From positions 33,241 to 97,240 of the forward strand of contig CAVPAM010000013.1 in NCBI GenBank assembly GCA_963701445.1: a stretch of 64,000 nt of DNA, read 5' to 3'. A program made the translations under genes and the position numbers. This document shows, piece by piece, positions 39,450 through 46,114 of this stretch. The first letter of the stretch is position 1; each line of letters opens with the position of its first letter. Origin of the DNA: CAKZLS01 sp963701445 (GTDB taxonomy: Bacteria; Pseudomonadota; Alphaproteobacteria; Rhodospirillales; Defluviicoccaceae). The notes under the pieces were generated by a model. The model ran no database searches. It saw nothing but the letters and a program-made list of their open reading frames with translations, and had not been told where the DNA came from.

Positions 39450-39719
39450 TCAAAGTTCCAGCCGCCTGCCGGTTCTGTCCAATTCGTACACGGCCCGCTC
39501 GATCGCCAGGTTGGCGAGATAGTCGCGCCCCGTGTTCATGATATCGCCACGTCCCATCAGATGGTCAACAACATGGCGCTGGAGACGGAAGACGCAGTCT
39601 CCGGCGAATACCCGGTTCTCCCGCGGGAAACGCAGGTTTTTCTCGTCGTTCCGTCCATGGCGGCGGAGAAACAGGCGGCCGTCGCCATCGAGCCGCAGGA
39701 CCGCGTCGGAGCCCTCCCA
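39450..39719 (-). pseudogene. Gfo/Idh/MocA oxidoreductase, C-terminal fragment
   Basis: The minus strand reads AVLRLDGDGRLFLRRHGR, then FAGDCVFRLQRHVVDHLM and DYLANLAIERAVYELDRTGR. This is the end of a sugar/inositol dehydrogenase-like protein of the Gfo/Idh family. The N-terminal Rossmann domain is missing: upstream the sequence turns into an SMP-30-like fragment in another frame. It is a deletion scar, not a working enzyme. Confidence 0.65.
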
Positions 39720-39739
39720 TGAGAGAGCGGAACGTGTCC

Positions 39740-39912
39740 ATGAGATGGATCGCAATCCTCGAGTACGATCTCCTGGCGACCGTCCGGCCCGAGTCGCAGA
39801 ACCCGGTTGATGACGATGCTGGTGACCCAAACGCCGCCATCGGCATCGAAGGTCAGGCCGTCGGGCTCGAGCCGCCAGACGCCGCCGGTGGTGGCGCCGA
39901 GGTGTGCAACCG
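39740..39912 (-). pseudogene. SMP-30/gluconolactonase-like fragment
   Basis: The minus strand reads HLGATTGGVWRLEPDGLTFD, then ADGGVWVTSIVINRVLRL and GPDGRQEIVLEDCDPSH, internal beta-propeller blades of an SMP-30/LRE family lactonase. Both ends are lost: one side abuts the Gfo/Idh fragment and the other runs into the TctC gene on the opposite strand, overlapping it at 39889-39912. The identification is by pattern only. Confidence 0.55.
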
Positions 39913-40777
39913 GATCGTGTCCGCGGAGATGCAGAACTTCCTGCCGGTCCGCATCAATGTCACCAACAAACCGGGCGGTTTCGCCGGTTGCATCGGCATG
40001 AGCTATGTTTACAGTCAGCCGGCTGATGGCTACACTATTGTCGGGCTGTGGGAGTCAGTTATTACCGCTTCCGTGCGGGGCGGTTGGGATCAGAAGATGG
40101 ATGTTTGGTACCCCTTCATTATCGCCGGTTCGCCCGACGTGATATCCGTGTCGGCGGACGCGCCCTACGCGTCGCTCACCGAGCTGATCGACGCGGCGAA
40201 GGCCGATCCGGGCGCCATCAAGGCCTCGGCGGGCGGGGCCGGCTCGATCCATCATTTGAACCTGCTGGCCCTGATGGAGGGAACGGGCGCCAAGCTCAAT
40301 TTCATCCCGTATCCCGGGTCTGCCCCGGCGCAGACCGCGGCGATGACGGGCGAGGTGAGCGTCGTGGTCACGTCGCTCGCGGAACAGCAGCAACTGATCA
40401 AGGGCGGCAAGCTGCGGGCCCTGGGCATGCTGGTTCCCGAGCCGTTCATGGTCGAGGGCGTCGGCGAAATTCCCTCGGCCTTTACCGCGTGTCCCGAACT
40501 GTCCAAGCACCTGCCGATCGGACAGGCCATCGGCATGGCGGTTCGCGCGCACTCGCCGGACGACGTCAAGGCGGTCCTGACCGACGCGTTCAACAAAGCT
40601 TTTGAGACGGACGCCTTAAAGAACTGGGCAAAGGACAATTTCTGCGCTATTTCGGGCCAGACCGGAGGCGAGGCGTCGGCGGAGTTTGCCCGCCTCGAGA
40701 GTTTGTTCGGCTGGACCCTGTACGAATTAGGAGCGGCCAAGATCGATCCGGCGGACCTCGGCATCCCCAAGCCGTAG
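39884..40777 (+). pseudogene. TctC-type (Bug) solute-binding protein, 5'-truncated
   Basis: About 297 residues of a tripartite tricarboxylate transporter binding protein remain: NRIVSAEMQNFLPVRINVTN, KPGGFAGCIGMSYVYSQPAD, DAPYASLTELIDAAKADPG and AGSIHHLNLLALMEGTGAKL to the end. The signal peptide and the first binding-loop residues are missing; upstream, the open frame is only antisense SMP-30-like sequence. Without export the product would be useless. A strong hairpin and a stub of tctB follow. Confidence 0.75.
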
Positions 40778-40810
40778 CCGCTGCTTCAGCGGCGACCGCC
40801 GGTGTCGTAG

Positions 40811-40841
40811 GCGGGGACAGCCACCCCCCGGCTGTCCCCGC
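40811..40841 (+). terminator. Hairpin between the tctC and tctB remnants
   Basis: A perfect 12-bp stem, GCGGGGACAGCC (40811-40822) with GGCTGTCCCCGC (40830-40841), has a C-rich 7-base loop and is followed by a pyrimidine-rich stretch (TGCTTCCTCTC). Such hairpins often separate the abundant binding protein from the membrane subunits. Confidence 0.55.
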
Positions 40842-40873
40842 TGCTTCCTCTCGCGCCGGGACGTAGAAATGCC

Positions 40874-40960
40874 ATGAGGGATAAGACCGGCCTCAGGAAG
40901 GCCGAGTTCTGGTCGAGCATCCTGCTGTTCGGCTTCGGCGCCGCCATAAAAATGACATGA
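40874..40960 (+). pseudogene. TctB-like small membrane subunit, N-terminal stub
   Basis: The frame reads MRDKTGLRKAEFWSSILLFG and stops after 28 codons. This looks like the start of the small TctB (DUF1468) subunit, normally about 150 residues with four helices. The body and the large TctA permease are missing. Its position after tctC matches the normal operon order. Confidence 0.55.
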
Positions 40961-41133
40961 GACCGCATGGCGCCGTTGACTCCGAAACCCAGACTCCCAT
41001 TTCATGGGGCGAATGTTTCGATTTGGGTACGATTGTCATGGCATCGACACTTACCGCGGACACCCGGAGAGGTGACGCATTGCGCGGAAACGCTCGGGGC
41101 CGTGCCGATCTGGGGCAAGAGGGAGTCTCGCGC

Positions 41134-41304
41134 GTGTCGAAACAGAACCGTGTGACCAGAACCGTGGCCCAGCACCGTTGGGCCGACGTCAGCGACTGGG
41201 CGAGCGCCCTGGACGAACTGGCGGATCTGACCGACGAACAGATCGACCAGGTCGCCGAAAGGGCGCGCCCGCGCAATTCTCCGTGCAAGCCGAGTTCGCC
41301 CTAG
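41134..41304 (+). CDS. Small hypothetical protein
   Basis: This 56-residue frame begins with GTG at 41134, with GGGAG 7 bases upstream, and reads MSKQNRVTRTVAQHRWADVS and ALDELADLTDEQIDQVAERA. It is acidic and helical, and codon use in this part resembles real genes. I do not recognise a family. The frame is open further upstream but with gene-unlike composition. Confidence 0.35.
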   Translation: MSKQNRVTRTVAQHRWADVSDWASALDELADLTDEQIDQVAERARPRNSPCKPSSP

Positions 41305-41668
41305 GCCGCCCCGGCGTGGCGGCGTTTCGGCCTCGACGGAAAAGCCGTGACGAGCGCCGGCGGGCGGCCCCCCGGGCTCTCCGCCGGCGCCATCACCCGA
41401 CCCGTCACCCCCTCATGCTTCCACCATGAGCCGGCGTCCGCGCGGACGGACGGCGGGCTGTCGACGCCGTCCGCGGCCGGACCGGGGGGGGGGTGTAACG
41501 CGTTTTTGCAAAAACAACCCCATGCACAGTAGAAATTCCGCCTTTTCGGGCTCGTTTTTCTCGATAATCGACAGCCGGGCGGGTGCGGAAAACGCCATTG
41601 GGCCGAACGCCGCCCCGCCGAAAAAAGCGGGCGGAACACGGCCGTCCCGACCGTCGGTACCGGGACCT
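41305..41668. other. Gene-free stretch downstream of the DUF1127 gene
   Basis: About 360 bases without a convincing gene. It contains GTTTTTGCAAAAAC at about 41502-41515, an eight-G run just before it, and on the minus strand a CCGCCCGC-TTTTTT-GGCGGGGCGG-like fold shortly after the DUF1127 stop that could help end its transcript. Confidence 0.4.
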
Positions 41669-41902
41669 TCAGCGGTCCCTTCGGCCGAAGTCCCAGAACG
41701 GGCGATCGATCTCGCGTTCCACGTCGGCGCGGCTGAAGCCGATGTCGCTCAGCATGCGGTTGTCGAGGGACGCCAGGTGCCGGCGCTGGCGCGAAACCTC
41801 CACCCAGCCGAGAACCGTGTCGGCGATGTCGACGAGGCGGAGCCCGGCGCGTGGAAGCGCCGCCGGGGGATGGTGAAGGAGGCTTGTCAGGGCGCGGGGC
41901 AT
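41669..41902 (-). CDS. DUF1127 domain protein
   Basis: This 77-residue protein ends with the DUF1127 motif: RRHLASLDNRMLSDIGFSRA preceded by VLGWVEVSRQR and followed by DVEREIDRPFW. These small arginine-rich proteins are common in alphaproteobacteria and some bind RNA or affect stress and phosphate responses. GGAGAG is 4 bases before the ATG at 41902. It is divergent from a LysR gene across 136 bases that hold a LysR-type box. Confidence 0.85.
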   Translation of the reverse strand: MPRALTSLLHHPPAALPRAGLRLVDIADTVLGWVEVSRQRRHLASLDNRMLSDIGFSRADVEREIDRPFWDFGRRDR

Positions 41903-41998
41903 GGGTCTCTCCAATCGTTGTCCGAAGTCGCGAAGGGTTGTCCGATGACGCCAATCTAGCGAAGGATCTTGCATAACGGAAACGAATGTTGTTTATAT

Positions 41999-42019
41999 AT
42001 AAGCATAACGTTTACTTAT
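41999..42019. promoter_or_regulatory. LysR-type box between the DUF1127 and LysR genes
   Basis: ATAAG (41999-42003), 11 bases, then CTTAT (42015-42019): an inverted repeat with the T-N11-A spacing typical of LysR regulators, in an AT-rich patch just before the LysR start. It probably controls both divergent genes. Confidence 0.5.
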
Positions 42020-42038
42020 TGTATTGAGAGGTCGGCAC

Positions 42039-42911
42039 ATGGCCCACAACATCGACACGGCGCTGCTCAGGGCCTTCGTGGCGGTGGCGGAAACCGGCGG
42101 GATGACCAGCGCGGGGCGGCTTTTGAACCTTACGCAGGCGGCGGTGAGCCAGCAGATCAAACGGCTCGAGGACAGCTTCCGCGAGCCGCTGTTCGAGCGC
42201 GACCGGAGGCGCATCCGGCTGACCCCCCGGGGCGAGCGCCTGCTCGTGCACGCGCAGCGCCTGCTCGCGCTGAACGATGAAATCTGGGGATTGATGACGT
42301 CGCCCGAGTTCGAGGGCGAGGTCAGGCTCGGGGCGCCGCACGACATCGTCGGCCCCTTTCTTCCGCCTATCCTCAAGAGCTTCGACCAGGCGTGGCCCCG
42401 CGTCCGGGTCTCGCTGGTGTGCAGCACGACGCCGCTCCTTCTCGAAGCCCTCGAGCACGGCAAGGTGGACCTCACGCTGACCACCGAACGCACGTGCGAG
42501 CCCGGCGCCGAGGTCCTTCTTCCCGACCAACTGGTGTGGGTGGGCGCGCGCGACGGCCGCGCCCGCGCCCAAAAGCCGCTGCCTGTTTCCATCGGCGACC
42601 AGACGTGCGCGTTTCGCGACGCCGCCATCAAGGCCCTCGCCAAGGCGGGCCGCGACTGGAGGCCGGTCTGCGAACTCAGCAACATGGAGCCGCTGTGCGC
42701 GACGCTGCTCGCCGACCTGGCGATCGCGCCGCTGCTGGCCTCGACGGTGCCCGACAACCTCGAGGCGATCAAGCCGGACATCGAGCTGCCGGCGCTGCCC
42801 ACGTATTACATCAACCTGCACCTGCCCAAGGCCGGCGCCAGCGACATCGCCATCGAACTCGCCAATCACATCCGCGCCCGGTTCGCCGCCCGTTACCCCC
42901 GCGCGGCGTGA
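42039..42911 (+). CDS. LysR family transcriptional regulator
   Basis: This 290-residue regulator has an N-terminal winged helix-turn-helix (about 1-65: TALLRAFVAVAETGGMTSAG, TQAAVSQQIKRLEDSFREPL) and a periplasmic-binding-like effector domain. The ATG at 42039 gives the usual MAHNIDTALLRAF start. It is divergent from DUF1127, the arrangement in which LysR proteins normally act on both genes. The effector is unknown. Confidence 0.9.
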   Translation: MAHNIDTALLRAFVAVAETGGMTSAGRLLNLTQAAVSQQIKRLEDSFREPLFERDRRRIRLTPRGERLLVHAQRLLALNDEIWGLMTSPEFEGEVRLGAPHDIVGPFLPPILKSFDQAWPRVRVSLVCSTTPLLLEALEHGKVDLTLTTERTCEPGAEVLLPDQLVWVGARDGRARAQKPLPVSIGDQTCAFRDAAIKALAKAGRDWRPVCELSNMEPLCATLLADLAIAPLLASTVPDNLEAIKPDIELPALPTYYINLHLPKAGASDIAIELANHIRARFAARYPRAA

Positions 42912-43000
42912 CCGCCTCCCACCGGCCGCCCCGATTGGGCGGCGCGGCGGCGGCCGGCGGAACAGCGCGCGGCGGGTCGCCGTCCGGCCCATTTTTATTG

Positions 43001-43037
43001 ATAGCTAAAATCTATTAAACAAACATTTTAAATCGAT
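43001..43037. promoter_or_regulatory. OxyR-type box 1, upstream of the first zeta-like gene
   Basis: ATAG (43001-43004)-N7-CTAT (43012-43015)-N7-ACAT (43023-43026)-N7-CGAT (43034-43037). This keeps the four-quarter spacing of the OxyR site; the first half is perfect, the second degenerate. It lies about 100 bases before the DUF1476 gene and is nearly the same as the box at 45267. Confidence 0.6.
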
Positions 43038-43135
43038 TGGAATAATGAATGAGGCGGTGTCAATGTCATGGACAGGGACGTGATGAAAACCAGTCATCAC
43101 ATGATGAAATGCAAGCTGACCAGGGAGTAGGCGAC

Positions 43136-43471
43136 ATGTTGGTTCACGGGCAAGAGCTCAAGACGGAAGAGAACAGGCGCGACGCACTGCACCGGAAGAT
43201 CTTGCGGGTCACCACGCTGCGCAATCGTCAACTCGGGCTTTGGGCGGCGTACATGATGGAAATGGACAACGCCGAGGACTACGCGGATCAGATTGTTTCA
43301 TTGGGATTGCAGCGCGGCGGCGACGTGGCGATCGCCGACAAGCTGATGGCGGATTTCGCGGAGGCGGGCATGGACATAACCGCCGAGGCGATCTGCCTGG
43401 AAATGGCCCAGCGCACATTGTCGGCGGAGCGTCACCTGAGCCGTTCGCCGGATCTCCTGCAAGCCGCGTAG
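43136..43471 (+). CDS. ATPase-inhibitor zeta-like protein (DUF1476), divergent paralogue 1
   Basis: This 111-residue protein has TTLRNRQLGLWAAYMMEMD in place of the canonical RRNKLLGLWAA motif, followed by YADQIVSLGL, DVAIADKLMADFAEAGMDI and TAEAICLEMAQR, the four-helix layout of the DUF1476/zeta family. In alphaproteobacteria zeta binds the F1 part of ATP synthase and blocks ATP hydrolysis. The N-terminal inhibitory stretch (ENRRDALHRKIL) differs strongly from the standard one, so another partner is possible. AGGGAG precedes the ATG. A second copy lies at 45594. Confidence 0.7.
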   Translation: MLVHGQELKTEENRRDALHRKILRVTTLRNRQLGLWAAYMMEMDNAEDYADQIVSLGLQRGGDVAIADKLMADFAEAGMDITAEAICLEMAQRTLSAERHLSRSPDLLQAA

Positions 43472-43542
43472 CGGTACGGCCCGGCGTGACGACACGGCCG
43501 GCCGGAAACGAACGTCAACGCAATCGGAATCTGGCGGAATAG

Positions 43543-44245
43543 ATGATCGACGCGAAACGACTGATGGATCAGTTTCTTGGTGGCGGTGGTGGCGGACGGG
43601 CCGAAACCGTCGCCACCGGACCGGCGGGACTGGGCAGTGCCGGCGGGATCGCGGGTGGCGCTCTCGCCGGCGGCCTCGCGGGCCTGCTCACCGGCACCAA
43701 GACGGGCCGCAAGCTCGGCAAGACCGCGCTCACGTACGGCGGCATGGCCCTGGTGGGCGGACTCGCCTACAAGGCCTGGAGCGATTGGCGCGCCGGCAAC
43801 CAGCCGGCGACCGCGCCCGCCGGCGGCCGGCCGCCGGCATTCCAGGCACCGCCGGCGGGATCGCCGTTCCTGCCTCCCGCCGGGGAGGCGAACGGCCTCG
43901 CCCAGGCGCTTCTTCGGGCGATGATCGGGGCCGCCAAGGCGGACGGCCACATCGACGCGGCGGAACAGCAGCGGATCTTCAAGCAGGTGAACGAACTCGG
44001 CCTGGACGCCGAGTTCGAAGGCGTTCGTCATGGACGAGCTCGCCCGCCCCCTCGACGTGGACGCCATCGCCGCGGGCGCGACGTGTCCCGAGACGGCGGC
44101 GGAGATCTACGCGGCGTCGCTGATCGCCATCGATCCCGACCGCCCCTCCGAAAAAGGGTACCTCGCCAACCTGGCGGCCCGTCTGAAACTGGAGCCGGCG
44201 CTGGTCGATCATCTCCATGCCACTGTCAGGACCGCCATGGCCTGA
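43543..44245 (+). CDS. DUF533 (YebE/TerB-like) membrane protein, one frameshift
   Basis: Read across one extra G at 44020, this is a 233-residue protein. It starts MIDAKRLMDQFLGGG, has a glycine-rich hydrophobic region (GIAGGALAGGLAGLLTG; TALTYGGMALVGGLAYKAWS), a proline-rich linker, and a C-terminal TerB-like helical domain (ALLRAMIGAAKADGHIDAAE, QRIFKQVNELGLDAEF, then MDELARPLDVDAIAAGA and AAEIYAASLIAIDPDRPSEK). The TerB fold may bind metal; function is unassigned. It is transcribed with the zeta-like gene. Confidence 0.85.
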
Positions 44246-44314
44246 AACCGGCGTACATGGCCGCGACGGCGGACGGTGGTTTGCGCGCCGCGAGGTTTGT
44301 CTTAAGCTGCGGGC

Positions 44315-45235
44315 ATGCCGACGCTTCGCCAACTGCAGTACCTGGTCGCCGTTTCGGACACGCTGAGTTTTCGGCGCGCGGCGGAAGCCTGCCACGTCAG
44401 CCAACCCACGCTCAGCGACCAGATCCGGGAACTGGAACTGAAACTGAAGGTCCAGCTCATAGAGCGCAGCCGCCGCAAGGTGGTCATGACCCCGCTCGGC
44501 CTGGAGATCGCGGACCGGGCGCGGCGGGTTCTGCGCGACGTGCAGGACATCGGCGAGCTCGCCGAGCGCGGCCGCCATATTCTCGAGGGGACGTTGCGGC
44601 TCGGCGTCCTGCCTTCCCTCGGGCCCTATCTTCTACCCATCGTCCTGCCTTATCTCCGGCAACGCTATCCCGACCTGACGCTGTATCTGAGGGAAGATAC
44701 CGCCGAGGGATTGCTTCGGCAGCTGGACGACGGGGAGCTCGATCTGCTGGTGTTTCCCATTCCGGTCAAGCGCGAGGGCTTTTCGGTGGCCCAGCTTTTT
44801 CGCGAGCCGCTGTGGTTGGCGCTTACCAAGACCCACCCCCTGAGCGCCAAGGACAGGCTCGCTGCCTCCGACCTGAAGGGGCTGACGGTTCTGGCGCTCG
44901 AGACCGGGCACAGCCTCCACGCCCAGGTGTTGAACCTCTGCCGCGAGCATGGCGCGAAGCCGCTTCTCGACTTTGCCACCACGAGTCTCGACACCCTCCG
45001 TCAAATGGCGGTCATGGGGGTGGGCGCGACGTTTCTTCCCGCCTTGTATGTGCGGGCGGAAGCCATGCAGGACCAGGACCTGGCCGTCATCCCCTTCGCG
45101 GAACCGTCGCCGAGCCGCGATATCGGCCTCGTCTGGCGGGCCCGGTCGGCGCGCCGCAGCGAATACCTGGCATTCGCCACGCATATCCGCGACGTCCTCG
45201 CCAGCGACGTGCCGGAAGTGATCACCCTGCCGTAA
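44315..45235 (+). CDS. OxyR-like LysR regulator lacking the peroxidatic cysteine
   Basis: This 306-residue protein is OxyR-like: LRQLQYLVAVSDTLSFRRAA, ACHVSQPTLSDQIRELELKL, GTLRLGVLPSLGPYLLPIVL and ATTSLDTLRQMAVMGVGATF. In E. coli OxyR, C199 (GHC) senses H2O2 and pairs with C208. Here the first position is Ser200 in ETGHSLHAQ and only the second, Cys209 (LNLCREHG), remains, with the same nine-residue spacing. It therefore cannot form the usual disulfide and may be constitutive or sense another signal. Two OxyR-type boxes flank the gene region. Confidence 0.88.
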   Translation: MPTLRQLQYLVAVSDTLSFRRAAEACHVSQPTLSDQIRELELKLKVQLIERSRRKVVMTPLGLEIADRARRVLRDVQDIGELAERGRHILEGTLRLGVLPSLGPYLLPIVLPYLRQRYPDLTLYLREDTAEGLLRQLDDGELDLLVFPIPVKREGFSVAQLFREPLWLALTKTHPLSAKDRLAASDLKGLTVLALETGHSLHAQVLNLCREHGAKPLLDFATTSLDTLRQMAVMGVGATFLPALYVRAEAMQDQDLAVIPFAEPSPSRDIGLVWRARSARRSEYLAFATHIRDVLASDVPEVITLP

Positions 45236-45266
45236 AAAGGCCGTCCCGGATCGCGCTGGGATAGAG

Positions 45267-45303
45267 ATAGATAGAATCTATCAAAAGTCTGCTAAAAATC
45301 GAT
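45267..45303. promoter_or_regulatory. OxyR-type box 2, upstream of the zeta2-mrp-usp run
   Basis: ATAG (45267-45270)-N7-CTAT (45278-45281)-N7-CTGC (45289-45292)-N7-CGAT (45300-45303). The first half is perfect and the second degenerate, as in box 1; both second halves end AAAT-CGAT. It lies just after the OxyR-like gene and 99 bases before the 52-aa ORF. Confidence 0.6.
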
Positions 45304-45401
45304 TTGCTGTATCATAAATTTTTAACCACCTTCGGGCTTGGATCGGAAACACACCCCGGGAACGCCGCGCGGGCGTCCGGGCAGGGATAAGGGCCACCTC
45401 A

Positions 45402-45560
45402 ATGAGCACACCGACAAAAGATTTCGACACCTCCTTGTCGCCGCGAAGCCGAACGGACGCCGCGAAGGCGCGCGACATGGACTTCGACCTTTCACGGTAC
45501 GTTCAGCTCATGCGCCAGGAGTACACCTACTGCCCGTCCCCCACGTCTCCGGTCCGCTGA
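45402..45560 (+). CDS. Small hypothetical protein, 52 residues
   Basis: The frame reads MSTPTKDFDTSLSPRSRTD and then MDFDLSRYVQLMRQEYTYCP. It has a weak AAGGG about 11 bases before the ATG. It follows OxyR-type box 2 and ends 33 bases before the zeta2 gene. I do not recognise it; its position between a regulatory box and conserved genes makes it worth noting. Confidence 0.4.
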   Translation: MSTPTKDFDTSLSPRSRTDAAKARDMDFDLSRYVQLMRQEYTYCPSPTSPVR

Positions 45561-45593
45561 TTTTCCAACCTCCTATCAATTCGCGGTGGACAT

Positions 45594-45941
45594 ATGGTTG
45601 ACCTGAACAAGTGCGCCAATTATGAAATCGCAAGACAGTGTTTCAACGAGGAGTTGGCCTTTCGAATTCGTTGCCGGCGAAACAGGCTTTTGGGGCTGTG
45701 GGCCGCGGCGGAACTCGGGATGCTCGGCGAGGAGGCGGACGCCTACGCGCGATCGATTGTCGCGCTGGGTATCGAATATTCCGACGATCGGGCCCTGATC
45801 GATCACATTGCCAGGGACAAGCGCGCGTCGGGCGCGCCCTGTCTCGAACACGCGGTCCGCGCCGAAATGGACCGCCTCTGGGATATCGCCTCGATGGAGT
45901 ACGCGGCCAGCGGGCCGTCCCCGCAAACCAAGGCGGCGTAA
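45594..45941 (+). CDS. ATPase-inhibitor zeta-like protein (DUF1476), paralogue 2
   Basis: This 115-residue protein keeps the family core better than paralogue 1: EELAFRIRCRRNRLLGLWAA, then AELGMLGEEADAYARSIVAL and RALIDHIARDKRASG. Zeta proteins act on the alphaproteobacterial F1 ATPase to stop wasteful ATP hydrolysis. It carries several cysteines (Cys8, Cys16, Cys27 region), unusual for the family, which could make it redox-sensitive; this is inference. It lies in the run that leads to the mrp operon. Confidence 0.75.
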   Translation: MVDLNKCANYEIARQCFNEELAFRIRCRRNRLLGLWAAAELGMLGEEADAYARSIVALGIEYSDDRALIDHIARDKRASGAPCLEHAVRAEMDRLWDIASMEYAASGPSPQTKAA

Positions 45942-45975
45942 GCCGTCCCTAGTTATTTGATCGCCAAGGTCCTCG

Positions 45976-46114
45976 ATGAATGCTTCCCTCGCCAATATGA
46001 CCGCTTCGCGCAACACGCCGAACCCCGAGTACCTGGGTATGCTCGCACGGGAGCCGGCCGCGAGCGCCCGTTGCGATTGCCGGATCGTCGAGGGGGAATC
46101 GCGGCGGCATGTCT
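45976..46114 (+). CDS. Possible 46-residue ORF overlapping mrpA
   Basis: The frame MNASLANMTASRNTPNPEYL continues to a stop that overlaps the mrpA start region by six bases. There is an AAGG about 7 bases upstream. It contains CDCRIVEGE. No family recognised; it may be a coupling leader for mrpA or chance. Confidence 0.3.
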
